Shown one piece after another: positions 1-5,282 of a DNA stretch of 5,836 nucleotides. Within the stretch, counting starts at the first letter, position 1. Each line of letters begins with the position of its first letter. A program made the translations under genes and the position numbers. The DNA is from Erythrobacter sp. (GTDB lineage: Bacteria; Pseudomonadota; Alphaproteobacteria; Sphingomonadales; Sphingomonadaceae), in the NCBI GenBank assembly GCA_013214365.1, contig JABSPI010000258.1:1-5836 (forward strand), written 5' to 3'. Under the pieces are notes generated by a model that worked only from the letters and a program-made list of their open reading frames with translations, searched no databases and was not told the DNA's origin.

Positions 1-1109
1 GCGCCAGTGATCGGCTTGCCGTTCAATTCGGCTGCGGCGCCTTCGCGCTCAATGCTGATCTTGGTCAGATTGCCATGCGCCAATTGCCCCACCAAGCTGC
101 CGAGCTTTTCCGCCAGCGCCATATAGGGTTTGAGCTTGGGCGCTTCTTCAGCGCTCAGGCTGGGCATGTTGAGCGCATTGGTGACGCCGCCATTGACCAG
201 ATAATCGCTCATCTGCTCGGCCACTTGCAAAGCGACATTGACCTGCGCCTCGGTGGTGCTGGCGCCCAGATGCGGGGTGCAGATGAAATTGGGTGCGCCG
301 AACAACGGATTTTCCTTGGCCGGTTCCTGCGCAAACACGTCGAGCGCCGCGCCCGCGACCTGCCCGCTTTCAAGGCAATCGCGCAAAGCCGCCTCGTCAA
401 TCAGCCCGCCGCGCGCGCAATTGACAATGCGGATCCCGGCCTTGGCGCCTTCAAGCCGCTCACGGCTCAAAATGCCGCGCGTCTCATCGGTCAGCGGGGT
501 GTGCAGGCTGACGAAATCGGCGCGGCTGAGCAAAGTGTCCAGATCCACTTTTTCAATCCCCAATTCGACCGCGCGGTCTTCGGTGAGGAACGGGTCATAG
601 GCGATGACTTTCATCTTCAGACCCAGCGCGCGGCTGGCGACGATCGAACCGATATTGCCCGCCCCGATCAGGCCGAGCGTCTTGCCAGTCACCTCGACGC
701 CCATGAAATCCTTTTTGGGCCATTCGCCGTTTTGGGTGCGAGTGTTGGCCGCCGGGATCATCCGCGCCAATGCCATCATCATCGCAATCGCATGTTCCGC
801 AGTGGTGATCGAATTGCCGAAGGGGGTGTTCATAACCACCACGCCTTTGCCCGATGCATAGGGGATATCGACATTGTCGACCCCGATCCCGGCACGCCCG
901 ATCACTTTAAGATTGGTCGCGGCATCAAGGATGTCGGGGGTGACCTTGGTCGAGGACCGGATCGCAAGGCCGTGATATTCCCCGATCCGGGCTTTGAGCT
1001 CTTCGGGGCTTTCGCCGGTGATCACATCCACTTCGCAGCCGCGCTCTTCGAAAATGCGCGCTGCATTGGGGTCCATTTTGTCGGAGATAAGAACTTTGGG
1101 TTTGCTCAT
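1..1109 (-). CDS. serA: D-3-phosphoglycerate dehydrogenase, 3' end cut by window edge
   Basis: This enzyme oxidises 3-phosphoglycerate to 3-phosphohydroxypyruvate with NAD+, the first committed step of serine synthesis, in the cytoplasm. The first 369 codons are present; the family's long form is about 525 residues. The N-terminal substrate-domain half is followed by the Rossmann fold: GAGNIG at 149-154, with the NAD-ribose acidic residue D172 in YDP. The catalytic set of 2-hydroxyacid dehydrogenases is visible: R233 in NCARGG, E262 in QEP and H280 in TPHLGAST. The sequence continues well past residue 315 into what looks like the intervening (ASB-type) domain, so this is the long SerA; the C-terminal ACT domain would lie off the left edge. 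The ATG at 1109 opens the family's usual N-terminus (MSKPKVLISDKMD) and has AGGA 7 nt upstream. It lies 243 bp downstream of serC on the same strand and is probably co-transcribed. Identification is secure. Confidence 0.97.
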   Translation of the reverse strand, partial: MSKPKVLISDKMDPNAARIFEERGCEVDVITGESPEELKARIGEYHGLAIRSSTKVTPDILDAATNLKVIGRAGIGVDNVDIPYASGKGVVVMNTPFGNSITTAEHAIAMMMALARMIPAANTRTQNGEWPKKDFMGVEVTGKTLGLIGAGNIGSIVASRALGLKMKVIAYDPFLTEDRAVELGIEKVDLDTLLSRADFVSLHTPLTDETRGILSRERLEGAKAGIRIVNCARGGLIDEAALRDCLESGQVAGAALDVFAQEPAKENPLFGAPNFICTPHLGASTTEAQVNVALQVAEQMSDYLVNGGVTNALNMPSLSAEEAPKLKPYMALAEKLGSLVGQLAHGNLTKISIEREGAAAELNGKPITG

Positions 1110-1116
1110 AAATAAT

Positions 1117-1120
1117 TCCT
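1117..1120 (-). promoter_or_regulatory. serA ribosome binding site
   Basis: On the minus strand AGGA is followed by a 7-nt AT-rich spacer (ATTATTT) and the ATG at 1109. It supports that start and independent ribosome entry at serA despite the long gap after serC. Confidence 0.7.
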
Positions 1121-1192
1121 GTAACCGCGCTTGAAACTGTGTCTCACCGGACTTCGCGGCGCCTTTTGGGGCCTTTCGGGCGGTGTTGCACT

Positions 1193-1212
1193 GGGGAAAA
1201 AGGGGGGGCGGG
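1193..1212 (+). other. G-quadruplex-type G-tract in the serC-serA gap
   Basis: The plus strand has GGGG, five A, seven G, one C, then GGG. It can be read as four G3 runs with loops of about 5, 1 and 1 nt, which satisfies the usual G3+N1-7 pattern. serC and serA are read from the minus strand, so the G-rich strand is the template and the mRNA is C-rich here. Folding in vivo is inference. The G7 run is also a likely slippage or sequencing-error spot. Confidence 0.4.
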
Positions 1213-1294
1213 CCGATCGCTGATCTAAAGTGCTGGATCAAAGACCGGGCCGCGCATGCGCGATTGCGGGACCACCGGGTCGCTGGATCACTCA

Positions 1295-1317
1295 ATGCCT
1301 GAAAACAAGTCAGGCAT
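1295..1317 (-). repeat. 8-bp perfect stem-loop just downstream of serC
   Basis: ATGCCTGA and TCAGGCAT flank a 7-nt loop, starting about 35 nt after the serC stop in the direction of transcription. The minus-strand transcript has no T-tract after the stem, so it is not a standard intrinsic terminator. It could protect the serC 3' end or partly uncouple serC from serA; the role is inferred. Confidence 0.5.
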
Positions 1318-1352
1318 ATTCGTCACCCGGCACCGATGGCCGCAATCCAAAA

Positions 1353-2531
1353 TCAGCCGTTTTTGACCGCTTCGTAGGCCCATTCGATCCACGGCAAGAG
1401 ACGCGAGATATCCTCCACCTCGAGGGTGGCGCCGCACCAGATCCGCAAGGATGGCGGGGCATCGCGATAGCCGTTGAAATCGTAACCGACATGCCGCTCT
1501 TCGAGCAGTTTGACGATTTTCTTGGGCACGGCGGCCTGATCCTCGGGCGAGAGGCTTTCATACCAATCGCCCTGGAACATCATGCACACGCCGGTATTAG
1601 TGCGCTTGGCCGGGTCGCTGACCATATTGCGCAGCCACGGCTTGGCCTCGATCCAGTCTTTGACGATCTTGGCATTGGCATCGGCGCGCTCGAACAAAGC
1701 ATGGCGCCCGCCAATCGATTTGGCCCATTCCAGCGCCGCAATGTAATCCTCGGTCGCCAGCAGCGAGGGAGTGTTGATCGTTGCCCCTTCAAAAATGCCG
1801 CGATTGAGCTTGTCGCCCTTTTTCATGCGGAACAGCTTGGGCAAAGGCCAAGCCGGGTCATAGCTTTCGATCCGCTCCACCGCTTTGGGGCTGAGGATCA
1901 ACATGCCGTGCTGCGCTTCGGAGCCCATCACTTTTTGCCACGAATAGGTCGTCGCATCGAGCTTGGCCCAATCCATTTCCTGAGCGAAAATGGCGCTGGT
2001 GGCGTCGTTGATCGTGATCCCTTCGCGGCCTGGCGCAAGCCAATCCGTATCGGGGATCATCGCCCCCGATGTTGTGCCGTTCCAAGTGAACACGACATCG
2101 TGATCCTGCGGGATCTGGGTCAGATTGGGAATATCGCCATAATCGGCCGACAAGGTTTGCAAATTGGGCAGTTTGAGCTGCTTAACGGCGTCCTGGATCC
2201 AGACATTGCCAAAGCTCTCCCACGCAGCGACCGTGGCCGGGCGCGCAGGATCAAGCATGGTCCACATCGCCGCTTCGAGCGCGCCGGTGTCGGATGCAGG
2301 CATGATGCCGATCAGATAATCATCTGGAATACCGAGCAATTCGCGCGACAGATCAATCGCATATTTCAAACGGCCCTTAGCATAGGCCGAACGGTGCGAG
2401 CGTCCGAGCGAATCGGTTTTCAATTTGTCGAGGGACCATCCAGGAAATTTGACCGTAGGACCGGACGAAAATTGCGGACGGGTAGGTTTTACGGGTGGCT
2501 CATGGAGCAACCCGCGTGCGTAGTCAGTCAT
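1353..2531 (-). CDS. serC: Phosphoserine aminotransferase, alphaproteobacterial/methanosarcinal type
   Basis: This is a PLP-dependent aminotransferase that converts 3-phosphohydroxypyruvate plus glutamate to O-phosphoserine and 2-oxoglutarate; the same enzyme class can also serve pyridoxal phosphate synthesis. The 392 residues are complete. Visible are the N-terminal PxFSSGPT segment (about 19-26), the cofactor-contact region around W104, NDATSA with the PLP-pyridine aspartate D176, and the Schiff-base lysine K200 in YSWQKVMGSEAQHG. The C-terminal GYRDAPPSLRIWCGATLE (354-371) is the substrate-binding end. The style matches the variant SerC of alphaproteobacteria and Methanosarcina rather than E. 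coli SerC. The frame is open upstream to 2615, but the start at 2531 has AAGGAG 7 nt ahead and gives the family N-terminus; the extra residues would be translated leader. It is followed by serA, the preceding enzyme of the pathway. Confidence 0.97.
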   Translation of the reverse strand: MTDYARGLLHEPPVKPTRPQFSSGPTVKFPGWSLDKLKTDSLGRSHRSAYAKGRLKYAIDLSRELLGIPDDYLIGIMPASDTGALEAAMWTMLDPARPATVAAWESFGNVWIQDAVKQLKLPNLQTLSADYGDIPNLTQIPQDHDVVFTWNGTTSGAMIPDTDWLAPGREGITINDATSAIFAQEMDWAKLDATTYSWQKVMGSEAQHGMLILSPKAVERIESYDPAWPLPKLFRMKKGDKLNRGIFEGATINTPSLLATEDYIAALEWAKSIGGRHALFERADANAKIVKDWIEAKPWLRNMVSDPAKRTNTGVCMMFQGDWYESLSPEDQAAVPKKIVKLLEERHVGYDFNGYRDAPPSLRIWCGATLEVEDISRLLPWIEWAYEAVKNG

Positions 2532-2536
2532 GTATT

Positions 2537-2580
2537 CTCTCCTTACAGAGAGCACGCGCGGCGTTGGGACCGCGTGGCCC
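2537..2580 (-). promoter_or_regulatory. Structured serC leader (serC RNA motif-like) that sequesters the ribosome binding site
   Basis: In the minus-strand transcript two hairpins abut exactly. Hairpin 1 (2576 to 2553) pairs CACGCG with CGCGTG around a 12-nt loop. Hairpin 2 (2552 to 2537) pairs CTCTCT with GGAGAG around GTAA, a GNRA-type tetraloop. The Shine-Dalgarno AAGGAG (2544-2539) lies in the loop and 3' arm of hairpin 2, 7 nt before the serC ATG. A short two-hairpin leader directly before serC is what has been described as the alphaproteobacterial serC RNA motif. The assignment rests on position and architecture; I could not score it against the covariance model. Control of serC translation by opening of hairpin 2 is inference, and the ligand, if any, is unknown. 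Confidence 0.65.
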
Positions 2581-2587
2581 GCCCCCG

Positions 2588-2615
2588 CGTTTAGTGTCCG
2601 CGCGCGACAAGTCAA
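2588..2615 (-). promoter_or_regulatory. Probable serC(-serA) promoter
   Basis: Minus-strand TTGACT (2615-2610) is a near-consensus -35 box. After a 16-nt spacer comes TAAACG (2593-2588), a weak -10 box. Transcription would begin near 2580, so the transcript would start just before the two-hairpin leader. The fit between predicted start and leader is the main support; the -10 match alone is poor. Confidence 0.45.
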
Positions 2616-2697
2616 TGCGCGTTTGTGGGTTTCAATTGCGATGCGATTGCTTTGAAGTGTTCCATCTATGATGTGTTTGCCCTAGATGGGGCGCTCA

Positions 2698-3921
2698 ATG
2701 GAAACGTCCGATCTTCGAATTGCGCTGTTCAGCGGCAACTACAATTACACCCGCGATGGAGCGAATCAGGCGCTCAATCGTCTGGTGCGTTCGCTGTTGG
2801 ATAAAGGCGCCGCGGTGAGGGTCTATTCCCCCAAAGTCGACAATCCCGATTTTGAGGCGACCGGCGATTTGGTCAATTTGCCCAATATTCCCATGCCGGT
2901 GAAAGGGCGCGGCGAATACCGCTTGCCGCTGCGTCTGGGGCGCAGCGTGCGGCGCGACCTTGAACGCTTCCAACCCAATATTGTCCACCTGTCCTCGCCC
3001 GATCCGGCCGGCCATGCCGCGCTGAGCTGGGCGCAGGATCACGACATCCCGGTTCTGGCCAGTGTCCACACACGGTTTGAAACCTATCCGCGATATTACG
3101 GGTTGGCCTTCACCGAACCATGGGTGGTGGGCATTCTCAAAAGGTTCTACAATCGCTGCGATGCCTTGGTTGCGCCTTCGCAAAGCATGATTGACAAATT
3201 GTTGGCGATGGAAATGCACGACGATATCGCGCTGTGGTCGCGCGGGGTGGATCGCACGATCTTCTCCTCTGACCGGCGTGATCTGGCATGGCGGCGGTCG
3301 CTGGGCCTTGCCGATGACGATGTCGCGATCGTCTTTCTTGGCCGGCTGGTGATGGAAAAGGGGCTCGACGTATTTGCCGAGAGCATCGTCCAATTGCGCA
3401 AACGCCAGGTCCCGCACAAAGTGTTGGTGATCGGCGATGGCCCAGCGCGGCAATGGTTTGAAGATGCGCTGCCCGGGGGAATTTTCGCAGGCTTCAAAAC
3501 CGGCCCCGAACTGGGGCAGGCATTGGCCAGCGGTGATATTTTCTTCAACCCTTCGGTGACAGAGACGTTCGGCAATGTCACGCTCGAGGCTATGGCGTGC
3601 GGCTTGCCGGTGGTCGCCGCGGGCGCAACCGGTGCATCAAGCCTGGTGGAGGATAATGTCACCGGGCGCTTGGTCCCCTTGCAAGGCAAAAAGGGCGCTG
3701 AGGCCCCCGACAGCGTGGGGTTGGCCGAGGCGATGGCGCCTTATTGCACTGATAAAGATTTGCGCGCCGCCCATGGCGCAGCCGGCGAAAAACGCAGCCT
3801 CGATTACAGCTGGGAAGCGATCAATCAGGTGGTCGCCGACACCTATATCCGGCTTGTCGAAGACCGCCGTGCATTGCAAGCCGCCGAAGAAACACAGATC
3901 ATCGCGGCCGGGCGCAGCTAA
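2698..3921 (+). CDS. GT4-family glycosyltransferase (MgtA/SqdX-like)
   Basis: This is a retaining GT-B glycosyltransferase that probably moves a sugar from a nucleotide donor to a lipid or glycan at the inner face of the inner membrane. The 407 residues have two Rossmann-like halves. The first has SGNYNYTRDGANQ (12-24), the glycine-bearing acceptor-side loop, and HTRFETYPRYYG (124-135), a signature of the MgtA/SqdX-like branch with the conserved H124. The second has the donor-phosphate pair R216 and K221 in GRLVMEKG, GDGPAR (246-251), and the EX7E motif E289/E297 in TETFGNVTLEAMACG. No signal peptide or membrane helix is seen. Donor and acceptor cannot be read from sequence; mannosyl, glucosyl, glucuronosyl and sulfoquinovosyl transferases share this fold. 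An in-frame ATG at 2686 lacks a ribosome site; I prefer 2698, which has GGGG 6 nt upstream. It is divergent from serC and convergent with the next gene. Confidence 0.9.
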   Translation: METSDLRIALFSGNYNYTRDGANQALNRLVRSLLDKGAAVRVYSPKVDNPDFEATGDLVNLPNIPMPVKGRGEYRLPLRLGRSVRRDLERFQPNIVHLSSPDPAGHAALSWAQDHDIPVLASVHTRFETYPRYYGLAFTEPWVVGILKRFYNRCDALVAPSQSMIDKLLAMEMHDDIALWSRGVDRTIFSSDRRDLAWRRSLGLADDDVAIVFLGRLVMEKGLDVFAESIVQLRKRQVPHKVLVIGDGPARQWFEDALPGGIFAGFKTGPELGQALASGDIFFNPSVTETFGNVTLEAMACGLPVVAAGATGASSLVEDNVTGRLVPLQGKKGAEAPDSVGLAEAMAPYCTDKDLRAAHGAAGEKRSLDYSWEAINQVVADTYIRLVEDRRALQAAEETQIIAAGRS

Positions 3922-3936
3922 GCTGGAACTTAGCGC
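3914..3936. terminator. Inverted repeat over two convergent stop codons, possible bidirectional terminator
   Basis: GCTAAG and CTTAGC pair perfectly around a 6-nt loop, and two further G-C pairs form if one A is bulged. The arms contain the TAA of the glycosyltransferase gene on the plus strand and the TAA of the membrane-protein gene on the minus strand. There is no T-tract on either side, so intrinsic termination would be weak at best. The repeat is seen directly; the role is inferred. Confidence 0.3.
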
Positions 3937-4361
3937 AGCACCCCCGCTCGCGTCATGCGCGAGGCATAAAACAGCATGAACAAAGTGGTGATCCAAATCG
4001 CCACCGTCAAACCCGGATCGCGCAGGCTTTCGGGCATATCGCTCAGCGTATATTGCCAGATATTGGACCCCAACAATCCCACAATCGCCAACGCGACCGC
4101 CATCACGGCATAGCGCGAACGCACCAGCAGCAATATCGACCCCGCCAGCGCGCACCACACACCCAAAGCCCAAGCCGCGTTGGACCAGATCGGAGCCTGG
4201 GCAAAATAGGCGATCTCAACCTCGCTCATGCCCAGATCATCGAGCCGCCCAAGCCGGGTCATGGTGTAGCTGAAACAGCCGATCGCATTCCACGCCAATG
4301 TGGCAAATCCCACCGCCCATAAATGCCAGGGACGCGCCGATACAGCTTGCCTATCGCCCAT
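3930..4361 (-). CDS. Small four-helix inner-membrane protein of unknown function
   Basis: The 143-residue product has four probable membrane helices: about 13-32, 56-80, 84-103 and 117-135. A conserved-looking WNAIGCFSYTMT (24-35) ends helix 1. It is followed by a polar loop with an EVEIAYFAQAPIWSNAAWALGVW stretch leading into helix 2. Similar proteins of about 150 residues with a WNxxGxxDY/SY motif occur in proteobacteria and are sometimes labelled 'sugar transporter', but I see nothing that supports transport. The ATG at 4361 is preceded by GGAGGG (4376-4371) 9 nt upstream and by AGAGG nearer, so the start is well supported. It follows padR on the same strand after 143 bp, and its stop lies 8 bp from the stop of the convergent glycosyltransferase gene. 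No function is assigned. Confidence 0.85.
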   Translation of the reverse strand: MGDRQAVSARPWHLWAVGFATLAWNAIGCFSYTMTRLGRLDDLGMSEVEIAYFAQAPIWSNAAWALGVWCALAGSILLLVRSRYAVMAVALAIVGLLGSNIWQYTLSDMPESLRDPGLTVAIWITTLFMLFYASRMTRAGVLR

Positions 4362-4504
4362 AATGCCTCTCCCTCCGCCATTATCCTAGCCGGTTTGGGG
4401 CCGATTCCCAAAAACGCGGCGATCGACAAAGGGAGCGCGCCGATCACATATATATGCGACCGGCGCTTTGCTGATAATTGGGCGAGACTTGACCGCAGTG
4501 GGGC
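4362..4504 (-). other. padR to membrane-protein gene gap
   Basis: These 143 bp hold no supported gene. They contain an AT-rich palindrome at 4447-4456, a possible 5-bp stem (4417-4421 with 4438-4442) followed on the minus strand by CG and five T (4414-4410), and a 6-bp stem TTTGGG/CCCAAA (4394-4412). The stem plus T-tract might be a weak terminator after padR, but the 16-nt loop makes it unconvincing. Whether the membrane-protein gene has its own promoter cannot be decided from the sequence. Confidence 0.4.
4447..4456. repeat. ATATAT-core palindrome upstream of the membrane-protein gene
   Basis: CATATATATG is a perfect 10-bp palindrome, and 14 of 16 positions are symmetric if flanks are included (4444-4459). 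It stands out as AT-rich in GC-rich surroundings, about 90 bp upstream of the start at 4361. It shares an ATATAT core with the palindrome in front of padR, so it could be a second, weaker site for the same regulator or simply a -10-like region. Both readings are inference. Confidence 0.3.
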
Positions 4505-5158
4505 CTAGAGCCGCTCGATCCGCTTGGCGACCTCATCAATGATATCGACGATTTCATCGATCGCCTTTTGGTCAAGCTTGCCAGCGCGCGCGCGGTTTTT
4601 GAGCACCGAGCCCAGATTGCCCATCGCACGGAAAAGGTCGGGCGATTTCTGCTTCACCTTTTCGGCCCGGTCGCCATGCTCGCCCAACCGGCCGAGCAAT
4701 TCCTCAACCTCGTCGGCGCGCTCTTCCAATTCAACGCGGCCCGATTTGGTGGTTTTGAACGGTTTTTTGCCGGTGCCTTCGTCATCATCGCTTTTGGATT
4801 TGTTCGCGCCCTTGGCTTTGGCCGGTTTGATCTGGCCCTCTTCCTCCAGCATTTGGAGTGTGGGATAGACCGCGCCGGGCGACGGGGCGTAGCTGCCGCC
4901 GGTCATATCCTCGATCGCGCGGATCAATTCATAGCCGTGGCGCGGTTCGTCATTGATCAAAGCCAGCAATGCCAGCCGCAATTCGCCGGTGGCAAACATG
5001 CGTCCGCGCCGTTTGCGTGTGCGCGCCCCGCCCTGCCAATCACGCTTGCGCCGCGCGCGGCGTTCGCCATCCTCCCATTCGGACGCCGCCGATGCGGCCA
5101 TCATCGCGATCATCGGGCCCAGATTGTTCCAGCCAGAGCGGCCATATCCACGCGTCAT
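4505..5158 (-). CDS. PadR-family transcriptional regulator (YqjI-like)
   Basis: This is a DNA-binding regulator, probably a dimeric repressor. The 217 residues begin with about 55 polar, Arg-rich residues. The winged-helix PadR domain follows (about 56-145): ATGELRLALLALI, then RHGYELIRAIED, then the hallmark APSPGAVYPTLQMLEEEG recognition-helix segment. The wing is split by a charged low-complexity insert rich in Lys and Asp (about 112-130) before KKPFKTTKSGRVELEE. A C-terminal helical region (about 145-217) is the dimerisation arm typical of long PadR proteins. It resembles E. coli YqjI in domain order, but the N-terminus lacks the His/Cys-rich metal-binding tail, so nickel or iron sensing cannot be assumed. 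The ATG at 5164 has AGGAG only 1 nt ahead, whereas the in-frame ATG at 5158 has it 7 nt ahead; I therefore start there. It is divergent from rarA and upstream of the membrane-protein gene, a plausible target besides itself. Confidence 0.9.
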   Translation of the reverse strand: MTRGYGRSGWNNLGPMIAMMAASAASEWEDGERRARRKRDWQGGARTRKRRGRMFATGELRLALLALINDEPRHGYELIRAIEDMTGGSYAPSPGAVYPTLQMLEEEGQIKPAKAKGANKSKSDDDEGTGKKPFKTTKSGRVELEERADEVEELLGRLGEHGDRAEKVKQKSPDLFRAMGNLGSVLKNRARAGKLDQKAIDEIVDIIDEVAKRIERL

Positions 5159-5165
5159 AGTCATT

Positions 5166-5170
5166 CTCCT
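5166..5170 (-). promoter_or_regulatory. padR ribosome binding site that decides the start
   Basis: AGGAG on the minus strand is 1 nt from the ATG at 5164 but 7 nt from the ATG at 5158. The spacing favours 5158, which shortens the product by two residues (MT). Confidence 0.65.
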
Positions 5171-5189
5171 GATATTTCTTTATGGCCCT

Positions 5190-5211
5190 AAGATATATCT
5201 TGGATCTATCT
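5190..5211. promoter_or_regulatory. Candidate PadR operator: perfect palindrome plus a second tandem copy
   Basis: AAGATATATCTT (5190-5201) is a perfect 12-bp palindrome. Eleven bases on, GGATCTATCT (5202-5211) matches AGATATATCT (5191-5200) at 8 of 10 positions, so two similar sites lie one helical turn apart. The palindrome lies 32-43 bp upstream of the padR start and overlaps its probable -10 box. PadR regulators commonly repress themselves through AT-rich palindromes at the promoter, so autoregulation is the likeliest role. It is also about 75 bp upstream of the divergent rarA, which could be affected. Confidence 0.55.
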
Positions 5212-5217
5212 CTTCAA
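5190..5217 (-). promoter_or_regulatory. Probable padR promoter
   Basis: Minus-strand TTGAAG (5217-5212) as -35, a 16-nt spacer, and TATCTT (5195-5190) as -10 give 4 of 6 matches at each box. The -10 lies inside the palindrome, which would make binding there block RNA polymerase directly. Confidence 0.4.
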
Positions 5218-5265
5218 CCTCTCTTCGTGCAAGGCGTGGCTTTTTCCGACCAGCGGCTTATGGCG

Positions 5266-5282
5266 ATCTGCCAATGGCAGAT
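5266..5282. repeat. 8-1-8 inverted repeat centred on the rarA start codon
   Basis: ATCTGCCA, a single A, then TGGCAGAT form a perfect interrupted palindrome, and the central A is the first base of the rarA ATG. In RNA it would fold as a 7-bp stem with loop AAT, burying the start region. On DNA it could be a protein-binding site. The symmetry is seen directly; a role is inferred. Confidence 0.5.

Larger units (their letters stand above)
1110..1352 (-). other. serC-serA intergenic region, no gene
   Basis: These 243 bp separate the serC stop from the serA start. I see no convincing reading frame. The region holds an 8-bp stem-loop near serC (1295-1317), a 9-bp direct repeat GCTGGATCA at 1232-1240 and 1282-1290, a 12-bp palindrome CGCGCATGCGCG at 1251-1262, and a G/C homopolymer stretch at 1193-1212. 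No clear -35/-10 pair for serA is visible. It is long for an intra-operon gap, so either a serA-specific promoter or a post-transcriptional element could lie here; that is inference. Confidence 0.6.

Noticed and set aside
75..1115. Plus-strand open frame of 346 codons over serA
   Set aside because: It is the antisense of serA, whose minus-strand product has all catalytic motifs. The plus-strand product is rich in His, Arg and Phe as expected of an antisense frame and has no ribosome site.
1251..1262. CGCGCATGCGCG palindrome in the serC-serA gap
   Set aside because: Such CG-rich palindromes arise readily in this base composition; no positional link to a promoter is visible.
1230..2594. Plus-strand open frame of 454 codons over serC
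   Set aside because: Longer than serC itself, but it is antisense to a complete SerC with the PLP lysine and family motifs. High-GC codon bias keeps the opposite strand open.
2532..2615. Upstream extension of serC by 28 codons
   Set aside because: The extension would be translated from the structured leader, including the promoter region. The ATG at 2531 has a good Shine-Dalgarno and gives the family N-terminus.
2667..2672. TATGAT as a -10 box for the glycosyltransferase gene
   Set aside because: A good hexamer, but no -35-like sequence lies 15-19 bp upstream and the leader would be very short. Not listed as a promoter.
2695..3453. Minus-strand open frame of 252 codons over the glycosyltransferase
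   Set aside because: Antisense shadow; the plus-strand frame carries the EX7E and GRLVMEKG motifs.
3637..4173. Minus-strand open frame of 178 codons across the glycosyltransferase 3' end and the membrane-protein gene
   Set aside because: It overlaps two better supported genes in other frames and has no motif or ribosome site.
4410..4442. Intrinsic terminator after padR
   Set aside because: A 5-bp stem with a 16-nt loop and a T-tract offset by 2 nt is too weak to call.
4568..5191. Plus-strand open frame of 207 codons over padR
   Set aside because: Antisense to PadR, which has the hallmark PSPGAVYPTLQ segment. The plus-strand product is low-complexity Ala/Phe/Arg-rich.
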